Below, in pieces: positions 1 through 8,962 of a stretch of 56,796 nucleotides of DNA. The stretch is from positions 1-56,796 of the forward strand of contig CAJXOS010000022.1 of NCBI GenBank assembly GCA_913057725.1, given 5' to 3'. Source of the stretch: an uncultured Lewinella sp. GTDB taxonomy: Bacteria; Bacteroidota; Bacteroidia; Chitinophagales; Saprospiraceae. Made by a program: the position numbers and the translations under genes. Each line of letters opens with the position of its first letter. The stretch's first letter is position 1. The notes under the pieces are model-generated. The model had not been told where the DNA came from and made no database searches. It saw nothing but the letters and a program-made list of their open reading frames with translations.

Positions 1-453
1 CACTTGGTGGATACGACGCTACCTTTCCCACCACCAGCAGAGGATTACGCTGACGGTACATGGTGTGATTGGCTAGACACACCAGAAATGGATGCTTCTC
101 CTTATCTCAAGAGTGTAGTTGAGTTCTTTAAGGAAAATACGCGGGTAACGCTGGTTAGACTATTGCGGCTTGCGCCAGAGTCGGTGGTTAAGGAACACAC
201 TGATCCAACCTTAGCGTTGGAGGAGGAGAAATCGGTTATTCGACTCACCGTACCTATCATGAGCAATGATCAAGTTGAGTTTTACCTCAATGACGAACTC
301 GTTCCGATGAAATTGGGTGAATGCTGGTACATGCGCCTCTCCGATCCACACCGCGTCATTAATAATGGCTCCACTGAACGAATCAACCTCACCATTGATA
401 TGGAACCAAATGAGTGGATTAGAGGTGTAATTGCTCAGGCGGAACAGCAGTAG
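1..453 (+). CDS. Aspartyl/asparaginyl beta-hydroxylase-like protein (5' partial)
   Basis: The reading frame is open from the first base, so the N-terminus lies outside the window; a TTG at base 4 and a GTG at base 7 are possible but unconvincing starts. The visible protein matches the Asp/Asn beta-hydroxylase fold (2-oxoglutarate/Fe(II) dioxygenase, double-stranded beta-helix). Counting from the TTG, an HTD motif (His65, Asp67) and a later His in DPHRV (His116) would be the Fe-binding triad, and Arg126 in TERINL is placed to hold 2-oxoglutarate. Family members hydroxylate Asp/Asn side chains, but bacterial stand-alone copies mostly have unknown substrates. No signal peptide is visible. The gene ends 56 nt before the convergent TonB receptor gene, with a terminator hairpin between them. 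Fold assignment is fairly sure; substrate is unknown. Confidence 0.75.
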   Translation, partial: HLVDTTLPFPPPAEDYADGTWCDWLDTPEMDASPYLKSVVEFFKENTRVTLVRLLRLAPESVVKEHTDPTLALEEEKSVIRLTVPIMSNDQVEFYLNDELVPMKLGECWYMRLSDPHRVINNGSTERINLTIDMEPNEWIRGVIAQAEQQ

Positions 454-459
454 AAAGGC

Positions 460-502
460 GAGTTCGGAAGTTGGAGCAATTTAATGCCCACCTTCCGAAC
501 TC
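460..502. terminator. Bidirectional terminator hairpin
   Basis: An 11-bp perfect inverted repeat (GAGTTCGGAAG at 460-470, CTTCCGAACTC at 492-502) with a 21-nt loop sits between two convergent genes. It lacks a long T-tract, so termination strength is uncertain. Confidence 0.6.
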
Positions 503-509
503 AAATCAA

Positions 510-2759
510 TTAGTCCTGATCTATCCGATAGCGAATTCCTAAGTACAACTCGCGACCGCGAGTAGGTCCCCATACATTAGACGTATCAAAGTACGGACTG
601 AAAGGATCTTGCCAGGATCGAATTGGTCGTAGCTGGCGAAAGTCGAATACATTCTCGCAACCGGCATACACTTCCACCTGCGACCAGGCCTTCGTAAACT
701 GGACGTTCACCACTGAAAAAGGATCGGAGAATTCCGGATCCTGAAACTCAGCTGGGTTACCACTAGTGTCGGTCAATCGCTGCTGGCCGTACCAGTGTAC
801 GTTCATATCTACATGATAGCTTTTATTTACCGGTTCGAAAGATAAGGTTCCGTGAAAGCGATGCTGCGCATTAAACGGCAACTGTTCCTTCTGACCTTCC
901 ACTTCACGATATACATCGAGGTAGTTGTAAGCTAACTTAATTCCGATACGCTCGAAAATAGCCATGCCTACTTCTGCCTGCAAACCATTACTAATGCTGG
1001 TTCCCGTAAAGTTCCGCACGAAAGCCTTAGTCGATTCTGAATCATAATCGGGGAAGATCTGATTCTGAAAGACAGTCCGATAAAAATCGAAAGACCATTG
1101 GGTCTCAAACTGATCTCCAGGCTGAACTAGGGTAAAATTCAGACCATAGTTCACAGCCTCTTCCGGAAGTAGATCATCAGCAATGATGACATCGCGAGAA
1201 CTTGCCAACAAATTCACGTTCTCACTAAACAAATTAATCGTCCGCCAGCCTCTACCTGCCGATGCGCGCGCTGTAAAGCGAGGCGAAATGTTCGCTCGTA
1301 ATAAAGCTCGCGGAGTAAAGTAGCTGCCATGGATTTGATGATGATCCAGGCGAGCACCGGTGATCAACGTCAATTGATTGTCTAACCAATTAAAGGTGTT
1401 TTCAGCAAACACTCCTGGAATGCGTTCTTCCTTGACGTATCGACCGGCATAAGTGCGGTTAAGGTTATCTGGATAGAAGGCAATATCCTCTCGTAAATCC
1501 TGAAAACGGAAGCTAAGTCCGGTCTTCAACTGATGCGTATTGGCCCAATTGCGTTCGTATTGCAGGTTAGCGTAGGCATTGGTATGTTGCACATCGTAGT
1601 CCAATGTCCCATATCGGCTATCCTGATCGTGATAGAAGCCAGATACGATCAATAAAATGTGATGGTAGTCATCAAATCGATAGCCTACTTTCCCATACAG
1701 ATCAGGTTGAGAAAACCGTACATGTTGGCCGTAGATTACATTCGGTGCCAGGTCATTTCCTGGATCGAAGTTCTCTTGGCCGCCAATACGTTGCTCATTC
1801 ACAAAGCGAGCTCCTATAGTCGCATGCCAACCCCATTCTGAAGCGTTGCGATACTGCCACTTGTTCCACAAGCTGTAGCGCGTAAGCAATGGCAAATCCA
1901 AGAAGTTATCACCGTCGCGATCCACTCGACTAGCAGCTTGGGTAGAGTGCGCAGCTACCAGCGTACTCCACTTATTTCCGCGGCGGCTCCAGTTAGCATT
2001 GTACTGGGATTCCCCGAAGCTATTCACGTAAGTATTCAGTAACAGCTTCTCAGAATCTTCAGGTCCCTTAAGAATCACATTGATCTGGCCACTGATGCTT
2101 TCAAAGCCCTGCAACACAGAGTTGGATCCTTTGGCAACGTAGATATTGTCGATTAAGGTGCCTGGGATAGTACTAATACCGTAGGTGTAACTACTTCCTT
2201 GAATCAGCGGAAAGCCATCGACCAATACTTGGTTGTACACACCAGAGAGTCCAAGGATACGTAGTTCCTTAGCATTGGTGACCACATTGGTCGTATTAGG
2301 CTTAACACTCGCTTGTGTATTGAAACAGCCCGCCAAATCACAACAGGCCGATCGCCCCAATTCCTTCTGGGTAAGAACTTCTGTTTTGATTGGGTTAATC
2401 TGTGAAACGAAAGTCCCCTGTTGTCGTTCAGTGACAACTACGGCATCTAATGTTGCAGACTCCGCCAAGGTGATAACCACTTCGTCCTCTGAGTCGATTT
2501 GTACAGTATCAGCTTGGTATCCCACGTAAGTGACTACCAGGCGTAAATCATTTGTTGCGGGGAAGGCCAACTCAAAGTTGCCTTCCGTATCGGTAACTGT
2601 GCCATCGGTGGTGCTGGCCCAGTATACATTGGCGCCAATTAGGGGTTCCTTATCCGCCCCTTCTACCCTACCCTGAAGGGTTTGGGCAGACGCCATATAC
2701 CCCGTGCAGACCAATAGCAAAGCTACCAGCCCACGGGCATAGCAATTTTTCAAATTCAT
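510..2759 (-). CDS. TonB-dependent outer membrane receptor, probable metal (copper?) uptake
   Basis: A TonB-dependent receptor of about 749 residues. The ATG at 2759 is preferred because it begins directly with a signal peptide (MNLKNCYARG, hydrophobic core, cleavage after ASA-Q); an upstream in-frame ATG at 2828 would put charged sequence in front. After the signal comes a CarboxypepD_reg-like domain (about residues 27-105: GRVEG, IGANVYW, GNFEL, YVGYQ), then the plug (LRILGLSG, VLVDGFPLIQG, VAKGSNSVLQGFESISGQINV) and a C-terminal barrel with FDFRQLRPIRSWQDP and GRELYLGIRYRI. The plug has an unusual cysteine cluster (ACCDLAGCF). Upstream in the same direction are an HMA-like protein and a Cys-rich DUF6660 protein, a trio that points to metal import or sensing; copper is my guess. 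Receptor identity is very sure, substrate is not. Confidence 0.9.
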   Translation of the reverse strand: MNLKNCYARGLVALLLVCTGYMASAQTLQGRVEGADKEPLIGANVYWASTTDGTVTDTEGNFELAFPATNDLRLVVTYVGYQADTVQIDSEDEVVITLAESATLDAVVVTERQQGTFVSQINPIKTEVLTQKELGRSACCDLAGCFNTQASVKPNTTNVVTNAKELRILGLSGVYNQVLVDGFPLIQGSSYTYGISTIPGTLIDNIYVAKGSNSVLQGFESISGQINVILKGPEDSEKLLLNTYVNSFGESQYNANWSRRGNKWSTLVAAHSTQAASRVDRDGDNFLDLPLLTRYSLWNKWQYRNASEWGWHATIGARFVNEQRIGGQENFDPGNDLAPNVIYGQHVRFSQPDLYGKVGYRFDDYHHILLIVSGFYHDQDSRYGTLDYDVQHTNAYANLQYERNWANTHQLKTGLSFRFQDLREDIAFYPDNLNRTYAGRYVKEERIPGVFAENTFNWLDNQLTLITGARLDHHQIHGSYFTPRALLRANISPRFTARASAGRGWRTINLFSENVNLLASSRDVIIADDLLPEEAVNYGLNFTLVQPGDQFETQWSFDFYRTVFQNQIFPDYDSESTKAFVRNFTGTSISNGLQAEVGMAIFERIGIKLAYNYLDVYREVEGQKEQLPFNAQHRFHGTLSFEPVNKSYHVDMNVHWYGQQRLTDTSGNPAEFQDPEFSDPFSVVNVQFTKAWSQVEVYAGCENVFDFRQLRPIRSWQDPFSPYFDTSNVWGPTRGRELYLGIRYRIDQD

Positions 2760-3020
2760 GTGTTCAATCTTGATTTTCTGCCGAAGGGCAAAAGATTTCA
2801 GTACTACGAGCTTGTTGGGAAATTTCATTGAGTAGAAAACTAATTACCCAAATCATATCCTCTAAAAGGCTGGTGCTTTCTGCTTTCCAAGGATTTTCGA
2901 ACCTGGCTTCAGAACTAAAAACTCATTTAGCCCGCTAAATTCATTTCTAATCCTTCCCCCAGAGCCGTAAATCGTTGAAAATCAGTTCGCAAAATCCCCA
3001 AACAAGCTCTAAGGATCAGC

Positions 3021-3362
3021 TTAAATCTTCACCCGATAAGGACGATCGTTTGGATTCTTACACCCAGGCGTATTCTCAACCGCCTGGAAGATGTCGTCTT
3101 CACAAACAACTTGTGGATCGTACTGAACAACAAAGCGAGTAACAGCACCACGCTTAGCAGCTGAACAAGAAGATACTCCATCCAATTGCTCAACAGCAGC
3201 ACCGATGGTTTTCACATCCGTGTTACAGCCAACGCCCGTTACTTTAACGGTTAGAGATTGAATAGAAGAAGTAGCACTAGTGGCAGCAGTTTGCGCCATT
3301 ACGGTAGTAGAAGTAAAACAGCTTACAGCAACAAATAGACAGAAAGACAAAATGTATTTCAT
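3021..3362 (-). CDS. Secreted heavy-metal-associated (HMA-like) domain protein
   Basis: A 113-residue exported protein with a signal peptide cleaved near VMA-Q (residue 23) and a ferredoxin-like beta-alpha-beta-beta-alpha-beta domain (SLTVKVTGVGC to the C-terminus) as in CopZ/MerP proteins. The usual GMTCxxC metal motif is reduced to GVGCNTD, leaving one Cys (Cys46) there; three other cysteines (66, 87, 101) could take part in binding or form disulfides. It lies between the TonB receptor gene and the DUF6660 gene in the same direction (about 260 nt and 63 nt away), so a periplasmic metal shuttle serving the receptor is plausible. It could instead be a disulfide-stabilised domain that no longer binds metal. 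Confidence 0.8.
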   Translation of the reverse strand: MKYILSFCLFVAVSCFTSTTVMAQTAATSATSSIQSLTVKVTGVGCNTDVKTIGAAVEQLDGVSSCSAAKRGAVTRFVVQYDPQVVCEDDIFQAVENTPGCKNPNDRPYRVKI

Positions 3363-3425
3363 CGTAAAAAAGTTATCTAGGTTAATGAATTAGGAATGCC
3401 CAGGACGGGCAAAACAAGGAAAGAC

Positions 3426-3782
3426 CTAGATAAACTGGGGAGGGTGCCATATGGCGTGATCAGCTAGCCGAGGAACAATCTGGCGATGGGATAATGGTTG
3501 GGTCATGTATTCATTTACCGAACCAGTGATAATCGGTACTGCAGGAACTGTGAACCCTGCACATCCGGCACAACCAGCAAACGGATTACATACTTTACCA
3601 TCGTCGCAGCAGCCATCGGGGCTAGCGTCTGTATTATCCATAGCTGCAACGTCTTCATGTTCAATGATGCAGCAGCTAGTAGCGCAATGCTCTTCAGCTT
3701 CCGTGCATAAAGCCTTAGCCAAGATCGGACCAACCGATAGGCACAGTACATAGCAAGCTAATATGAAGGAAAGCATTTTCAC
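3426..3782 (-). CDS. Cysteine-rich exported protein, DUF6660-like
   Basis: A 118-residue protein with a hydrophobic N-terminus (MKMLSFILACYVLCLSVGP) and nine cysteines between residues 26 and 74, including CATSCC, GCCDDGKVC and CAGCAG. The C-terminal IWHPPQFI ending fits the small Bacteroidota DUF6660 family, which is often found beside TonB receptors. It is first in the likely operon with the HMA-like protein and the receptor. Clustered CC and CxxC motifs in an exported protein suggest metal binding, but no reaction is known. The start may be the second Met (residue 3). Family call moderately sure. Confidence 0.7.
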   Translation of the reverse strand: MKMLSFILACYVLCLSVGPILAKALCTEAEEHCATSCCIIEHEDVAAMDNTDASPDGCCDDGKVCNPFAGCAGCAGFTVPAVPIITGSVNEYMTQPLSHRQIVPRLADHAIWHPPQFI

Positions 3783-3883
3783 TGGTGCAAAGATAAAGAG
3801 TAAACGGGAAGTGGGAAAGGGGCAATTTGAAATCCAGCAGTCGAAAGAGAAATGAATGCAGTGGTATCCATAAATTTGGGCTT

Positions 3884-4204
3884 ATGAATATACTCTTTGT
3901 GTGCAGCCGAAACAAATGGCGAAGTCGTACGGCCGAAGAAATCTTCAAGAATCATGGCCAGCATCAGATTCGATCGGCGGGAACAGCTTCCTCAGCCCGC
4001 ATACCGTTGAGTCAAAAACTAATCAACTGGGCAGATTTGATCTTTGTCATGGAGAAAAGACATAAGGTGATTATGTTGGAACGATTTACGGTAGGGAATG
4101 ATGCAGACCGGATCATCATTATGGATATTCCAGATGAATACACCTTTATGGATGAGGAACTTATAGTTATTCTAAAGGCAGGAGTGGAAGGGTATCTTGA
4201 TTAA
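3884..4204 (+). CDS. Small low-molecular-weight protein tyrosine phosphatase-like protein
   Basis: A 106-residue protein starting at the ATG at 3884, directly before the phosphatase P-loop (MNILFVCSRNKWRS). The CxxxxxR(S) signature is intact (Cys7 to Arg13), followed by TAEEIF and RSAGTAS as in LMW phosphatases. IMDIPDEY near residue 84 probably supplies the acidic DP-loop. It is shorter than arsenate reductase or Wzb-type enzymes (about 140-155) and fits the compact predicted phosphatases of COG4551. An upstream in-frame ATG at 3827 would add about 19 unrelated residues and is less likely. It stands alone, running away from the metal operon, so its substrate cannot be inferred. Confidence 0.75.
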   Translation: MNILFVCSRNKWRSRTAEEIFKNHGQHQIRSAGTASSARIPLSQKLINWADLIFVMEKRHKVIMLERFTVGNDADRIIIMDIPDEYTFMDEELIVILKAGVEGYLD

Positions 4205-4232
4205 CTTTTCACAACACATTTTATCGAAAAGA

Positions 4233-4275
4233 AATCGGACTTTGACCAGCAGTCATGCACGATCAAAGCCCGATT
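4233..4275. terminator. Bidirectional terminator hairpin
   Basis: Inverted repeat with arms at 4233-4245 and 4263-4275 (AATCGGACTTTGA against TCAAAGCCCGATT, one mismatch in 13), placed between the convergent phosphatase and tricorn genes. Upstream GAAAAGAAATC gives a T-rich tract on the minus-strand transcript. Confidence 0.6.
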
Positions 4276-4297
4276 ATCTTAGTCTGATGGCTTATTC

Positions 4298-7200
4298 TTA
4301 GCCTTTACCTAGCCCCTTAGCGGTGCGATCTTCAGCTGGTGGAGCTGGCGTCCGCATTGGAGGATTGGTTTCAAGGAGCTTCATGACTTCCTCTACAACT
4401 CTTTCCACCTGAGGGTCGCGGCCTTGCATCAAGATATTCGGATCATCCCAAACCTTGATGTCTGGGCTAACACCTTCTCCTTCCCAGAACCAGTGACCGT
4501 CGTTGTCATAAAGACGAGCTCCTGGAACGGTGATACCACCACCGTCAATTAAGCGGTGCCCAGTAGCTGGACCAACAAGAATACCCAGGGTACGCTCACC
4601 AACGATTGGGCCTGCTTCCAACTCCTGGAAAGCCCACGGCAGACCATCGCCACCAGAACCAGCCCATCCGTTGATCAGCATTCCCACTGGTCCCGTATTG
4701 GTCTTGATTGGATGCGTATGATCCTTGCCGTGACGCCAGTGTAGATTATATACCACAGGACGCTGTAACAATTCAAGAAAACGATCCGCCAATTGGCCAC
4801 CACCGTTGAAACGTTCGTCAATGATGAAACCTTCTTTATCTAACTGGCCGTAGTACATACGTACGAGTTCAAGCTGACCTTGCCCCGCCGTATTTGACAT
4901 ATACACATAACCAAGCTTACCGCCAGACAAGCGATCAATCATTTGGCGCATTTGCTCAATCCACTCTAGGTGGCGAAGGCGTGTCTCCTGGCCCGTGCTT
5001 AGGCAGGTAATAACATGATCAGATGTCTCACCATTGCGTCGTACTTGAAGATTCACTGTTTCGCGAGCCAAGCCTTCAAAGGCCGCATAAGGGGCCTTAT
5101 CTGCGGTCAGTTGACGACCGTTCACGGCAAGAATTTCATCACCAACCTGCACATCGATTCCGGTGCGATCCAGTGGTGAACGAACCTCTGTATCCCAGGC
5201 TGCAGGGCGGACAATACGTTGCACCCGATAGGTACCGTCTTTCAATGCCCAATCAATGCCCAGATAACCTGTATTGCTAGGGCGAGCATTCTCTGTGTCA
5301 CCACCGAAGGTGTAGGTGTGCCCCGCACTCAATTCTGCTGCAAGATTGGATTGAATCGCAGATACATCCCAGCGTGTACGGGCATCGTCAAGCAAAGCAC
5401 CGTAGCGCTCACGCATTTCGTCCCAATCCAGGCCATGCATCTTTGGATCATAGAAGAAATCACGGTGCCGTCGCCAAGTATCATTGAAGATTTGACGCCA
5501 CTCTTCCTTTGGTACCAAGTTCATAACTAAGCCATCTGTAGGAACAGGTTTCTCAATTTTCTGTCCCGGTGCAGGCTTAATGATACCGTAGCGGCCTCTG
5601 CTACCTACCAGAATCGCTTTGCCATCGGCAGTAACACGGGCACCATTGATGTTCTCAATAACAGTTTTCTCTTCTCTCTCTTCCAGGTCATACACGACCA
5701 AACTAACAGAACGCTCTCCAGAACCGGTGTTCGGTATACGCACGTATACCAGCTTACCTTTGAATGGCATGATACCACCGATATTTCCAGCATCCGGTGG
5801 AAGTAGAACCAGGCGTGACTCGATATCTTCAAAGTCGATCGCCATGCTATCATCTTCCTCTTCTGCCTCGGCATCATCTCCACTTTCTTCTTTCTCGGCT
5901 GTATCTTCTTTCTTTTCCTCCTTGTCTTCCTTGATTTCTACCTCATCATTACGCGCCTGTAGTAGTGACGGCGTATCCTTGGAAAGACTCACAGCCGCAA
6001 TTTGAGTAGCATTAGGATACACCCAAGTACCATCTCCCATATCCGAGTACGAAGGGCGGAAATTGCGATCCGTTAGATAGAACAGATACTTTCCGTCTTC
6101 GCTAAAAGCAGGATCAGAGTCATTATAGTATCCGCTAGTTACCTGGCGGAGTTGCTTGCTCCGGGTGTTGTAACAGAAGATTGCTCCATTAGCATTGTTT
6201 TGCCCCAAACTGAAAGTCAGCCATTCGGAATTTGGTGACCAATGCAGGGTAAAACCGTTACGCCCCCCATGCCCAATATTCCATTCATAGCGAGCCACGC
6301 GCTGCACATCACCACTGCTTGCATCTATGGTAAAGATCGTATTGGTTTCGTCAACAAACGCAATGTGCTTGCTGTCAGGAGACCAATGTAAGGTGTACCC
6401 CAAGCCTTTACCGCGGCTGGTGAGTTTTCGTGGTTCCTCACTGCCATCCGCCATTTGCAGGTATATCTCATATTCACCGGAGCGATCACTCCAGTAGGCG
6501 ATATGTTTGCCATCTGGTGACCAAGCGGGATTCTGATCGAATGCTCCACTTGACTGAGTCAGGTTGATCGTGAAACCATCCTTTGCTGGTACATTAAATA
6601 ATTCACCACGCGCTTCGAATACCACACGCTTGCCGCCTGGAGCAGCAGTCATTCCACTAATGCGATCGCTCACATCTACAGCCCGTGCCATTTCTACCGA
6701 GAGATCGCTCACTACATTCACAGCAACGGGCGCTGACTTTTCAGTAGCTAAATCCATCAAGTATAGCGTTCCACCAACTTCAAAGATCAGATCATTTGGG
6801 CCGACATTTAGTCTAGAAATATCAAAATCCTTAAAGCGGGTGATCTGTTGATTCTCTCCAGTAGCCGGATCATGCGACCAAATATTAAGACGCATATCAG
6901 CGGCCTGATCTGAAAGAAAATAGAGCTTATTATTAGCCCAAGCGGGTTGGCCGTCGTTAGCCGTGTTATTAGTGACGTTTGTAACCTGCTGGCTCTGGGT
7001 ATCATAGATGAGAATATCAGACGTGAGTCCTCCACGATAGCGCTTAAAAGGATAGTTCTCCGTGATCTTAGTGATATAGGCAAGCTTGCTGCCATCAGGA
7101 GAATAACTAGCCAATTCGCCGTAAGGCAATGGTAGGCGTTCTGGGAAGCCACCATCCTTATCTACAAGAAATAGCTGGCGTGAGGAGCGCTGCCCTAATT

Positions 7201-7579
7201 CCCTGCGGGAGGCAAATAGTAGATGTTCACCATCTGGATGCCATGCCACCATGCGGTCAGCATGTGCCTGATAGGTCACTCGAGTTGGCACTCCACCGGT
7301 TACCGGAATAGTGTAGACATCAAGATTGCCGTTGTAAGCAGCGGTATAGGCAATGGTCTGTCCATCCGGTGAAAAATGTGGATAGGATTCTTCACCAGGT
7401 GAATGAGTAACCTGGATGGCCGTTCCGCCATCTTTAGCTACTACCCACAAGTCGCCACCATAGACAAAGGTGATCTGGGTTTCGGATACATCAAAGTAAC
7501 GCATCAACTTGGCACTGATCTGCGCGGACAATAGAGCTGTTGTGCAGATCATGCTGATGAGAAGCAAAGATTTTTTCAT
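4298..7579 (-). CDS. Tricorn-type periplasmic protease (S41 family)
   Basis: About 1093 residues from the ATG at 7579, which opens a clear signal peptide (MKKSLLLISMICTTALLSAQ). Domains in order: a TolB/PD40-like beta-propeller region with at least seven blades marked by repeats such as PHFSPDGQTIAYT, AWSPDGKHIAYWSDRSG and LHWSPDSKHIAFVD; a strongly acidic linker (near residues 550-600, rich in Glu/Asp/Lys); a helical tricorn core domain; a PDZ domain (about 771-847, GYLGIDW, VGDEILAVNGR); and an S41 peptidase core. The catalytic His is probably His754 in AGHTY, the Ser at about 975 in GSGGDG and the Glu at about 1033 in EGEGVSPD. Tricorn-like enzymes degrade peptides; the signal peptide places this one outside the cytoplasm. 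It is transcribed alone. Identity is very sure. Confidence 0.92.
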   Translation of the reverse strand: MKKSLLLISMICTTALLSAQISAKLMRYFDVSETQITFVYGGDLWVVAKDGGTAIQVTHSPGEESYPHFSPDGQTIAYTAAYNGNLDVYTIPVTGGVPTRVTYQAHADRMVAWHPDGEHLLFASRRELGQRSSRQLFLVDKDGGFPERLPLPYGELASYSPDGSKLAYITKITENYPFKRYRGGLTSDILIYDTQSQQVTNVTNNTANDGQPAWANNKLYFLSDQAADMRLNIWSHDPATGENQQITRFKDFDISRLNVGPNDLIFEVGGTLYLMDLATEKSAPVAVNVVSDLSVEMARAVDVSDRISGMTAAPGGKRVVFEARGELFNVPAKDGFTINLTQSSGAFDQNPAWSPDGKHIAYWSDRSGEYEIYLQMADGSEEPRKLTSRGKGLGYTLHWSPDSKHIAFVDETNTIFTIDASSGDVQRVARYEWNIGHGGRNGFTLHWSPNSEWLTFSLGQNNANGAIFCYNTRSKQLRQVTSGYYNDSDPAFSEDGKYLFYLTDRNFRPSYSDMGDGTWVYPNATQIAAVSLSKDTPSLLQARNDEVEIKEDKEEKKEDTAEKEESGDDAEAEEEDDSMAIDFEDIESRLVLLPPDAGNIGGIMPFKGKLVYVRIPNTGSGERSVSLVVYDLEEREEKTVIENINGARVTADGKAILVGSRGRYGIIKPAPGQKIEKPVPTDGLVMNLVPKEEWRQIFNDTWRRHRDFFYDPKMHGLDWDEMRERYGALLDDARTRWDVSAIQSNLAAELSAGHTYTFGGDTENARPSNTGYLGIDWALKDGTYRVQRIVRPAAWDTEVRSPLDRTGIDVQVGDEILAVNGRQLTADKAPYAAFEGLARETVNLQVRRNGETSDHVITCLSTGQETRLRHLEWIEQMRQMIDRLSGGKLGYVYMSNTAGQGQLELVRMYYGQLDKEGFIIDERFNGGGQLADRFLELLQRPVVYNLHWRHGKDHTHPIKTNTGPVGMLINGWAGSGGDGLPWAFQELEAGPIVGERTLGILVGPATGHRLIDGGGITVPGARLYDNDGHWFWEGEGVSPDIKVWDDPNILMQGRDPQVERVVEEVMKLLETNPPMRTPAPPAEDRTAKGLGKG

Positions 7580-8199
7580 CGTTATAAATATGGTTTGATT
7601 GGTATGTAAAGCTGAGACGAGGATTGGCTCCGGGAGGTTACCCATTGAGATTCGTCTCTGCGTTTGAGCGTTTTGTGTAGCAGGAAGATAGCTAATTCTG
7701 CCAGTAAGACCGTACAAAATCAGTGGATGGGCTAGCTGATGCTATGGGGTGAATCTGAGGCCAGTAAATGAGCACGGCCTGCGACTCACAAAAAGTTTAT
7801 TCACGCCTAAAATGAAACTTTTCATTGACAAATAGAAATAAAACCAGTATATTGGCCTCACGCAAAGATGAAAAGTGCTTTCTCAGAGTCATTTTGATCT
7901 CGCCTAAAATCTTAGAAGAGCTCTTAAGGCGAACTCCAATCAGCGGTAATTATTTCCAGCTTTTCGTTTTGCACGAAGGATGTTGTTGGCCCTTCACGTG
8001 AATTTCCACCTGAAGGGGTGTGATCCGCTATTCCTGTCTGTGTTCAGCAGAGAGGGGTGGTTTTGGACTTGGTGCTCAGGGGGTGGGCCCGCCGAAGGCG
8101 GTATGGGCCAAACACAAAATCACTCATCTTTTTACTAATATTTATCCCACACTTCACTCACCCCTACCCTCACCTTAATTTTCCCCTTACCTTTATATT
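7580..8199. other. 620-nt non-coding gap with promoter-like site and hairpins
   Basis: No convincing coding sequence. It holds a sigma70-like promoter at 7825-7853; an inverted repeat TCGCCT/AGGCGA (7900-7905, 7927-7932) enclosing the palindrome AAGAGCTCTT; a nested set of helices at 7942-8029 (AGCGG with CCGCT, CCCTTCA with TGAAGGG); and a GC-rich imperfect hairpin at about 8083-8110. This could be a structured leader of the NYN gene or a separate small RNA. Confidence 0.4.
7825..7853 (+). promoter_or_regulatory. Promoter-like sequence (TTGACA - 17 nt - TATATT)
   Basis: TTGACA at 7825-7830 and TATATT at 7848-7853 with exactly 17 nt between, which matches the classic sigma70 pattern. Read as a Bacteroidota promoter, TTG-N20-TATATTGG is also close to TTG-N-TAnnTTTG. 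A transcript from about 7860 would carry a leader of about 340 nt before the NYN gene. Confidence 0.5.
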
Positions 8200-8961
8200 A
8201 TGGATAACAAAGAAACACCTGACCTAAAACTTGCCGTACTCATTGACGCTGATAATGTTCCTTACAAAATGGTCAAAGAGATGATGGAGGAACTCGCTAA
8301 GTTCGGCACACTGACCACAAAACGAATCTATGGCGACTGGACCAAACCACAAGTCAGTGGATGGAAACCAGTACTCCTGGAGCATGCCATTACTCCCATC
8401 CAGCAGTATAGCTATACCACCGGTAAGAATGCCACCGACTCCGCAATGATCATTGACGCGATGGACATTCTGTATGCCGGGAAAGTGGATGGCTTCTGCA
8501 TTGTCTCTAGTGATAGTGACTTTACACGCCTGGCTACCCGCTTACGCGAATCGGGGATGCGAGTCATTGGAATGGGAGAAAAGAAAACTCCGGAGCCATT
8601 TATCGTTGCCTGTGATCGCTTTATCTTCATTGAAATTCTCAAGCCGAAGACGGAAAAGAAAAATGACTCTTCCAGTGCTGAGAACAAAGAGAAGAAGAAC
8701 GCAGTACCGGCAAAAATTAAGAAACTTATTGCGGCTTCCATCGATGACTTGAGTGATGATGATGGCTGGGCATTTCTAGGAGAAGTTGGTAGTTTGCTCT
8801 TGAAAAAGCAACCACAGTTTGACCCTCGAAATTATGGGTTCAATAAGCTGACTCCAATGCTAAAGTCGCTCCGATCAATGATCGAAATTGACGAACGAGA
8901 ATCACCTGGAAAAGGTCATTCCAAACACATCTACGCCAGACTTAAACAGAAATCAAAGTAG
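8200..8961 (+). CDS. NYN domain protein with C-terminal OST-HTH/LOTUS domain
   Basis: A 253-residue cytosolic protein. Residues 9-147 form a NYN (PIN-like, former DUF88) nuclease domain with the acidic residues expected for metal binding: LIDADN (Asp16, Asp18), KNATDSAMIIDAMD (Asp80, Asp86) and VSSDSDF (Asp105, Asp107). A Lys/Glu-rich linker follows (148-165), then an OST-HTH/LOTUS RNA-binding domain to the end (KKLIAASIDDLSDDDGWAF, DPRNYGFNKLTPML). This NYN plus OST-HTH layout is widespread in bacteria and is linked to RNA cleavage or RNA recognition, without a defined target. The gene starts after an unusually long non-coding gap and ends 1 nt from the convergent OmpA gene. Confidence 0.88.
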   Translation: MDNKETPDLKLAVLIDADNVPYKMVKEMMEELAKFGTLTTKRIYGDWTKPQVSGWKPVLLEHAITPIQQYSYTTGKNATDSAMIIDAMDILYAGKVDGFCIVSSDSDFTRLATRLRESGMRVIGMGEKKTPEPFIVACDRFIFIEILKPKTEKKNDSSSAENKEKKNAVPAKIKKLIAASIDDLSDDDGWAFLGEVGSLLLKKQPQFDPRNYGFNKLTPMLKSLRSMIEIDERESPGKGHSKHIYARLKQKSK

Positions 8962-8962
8962 T

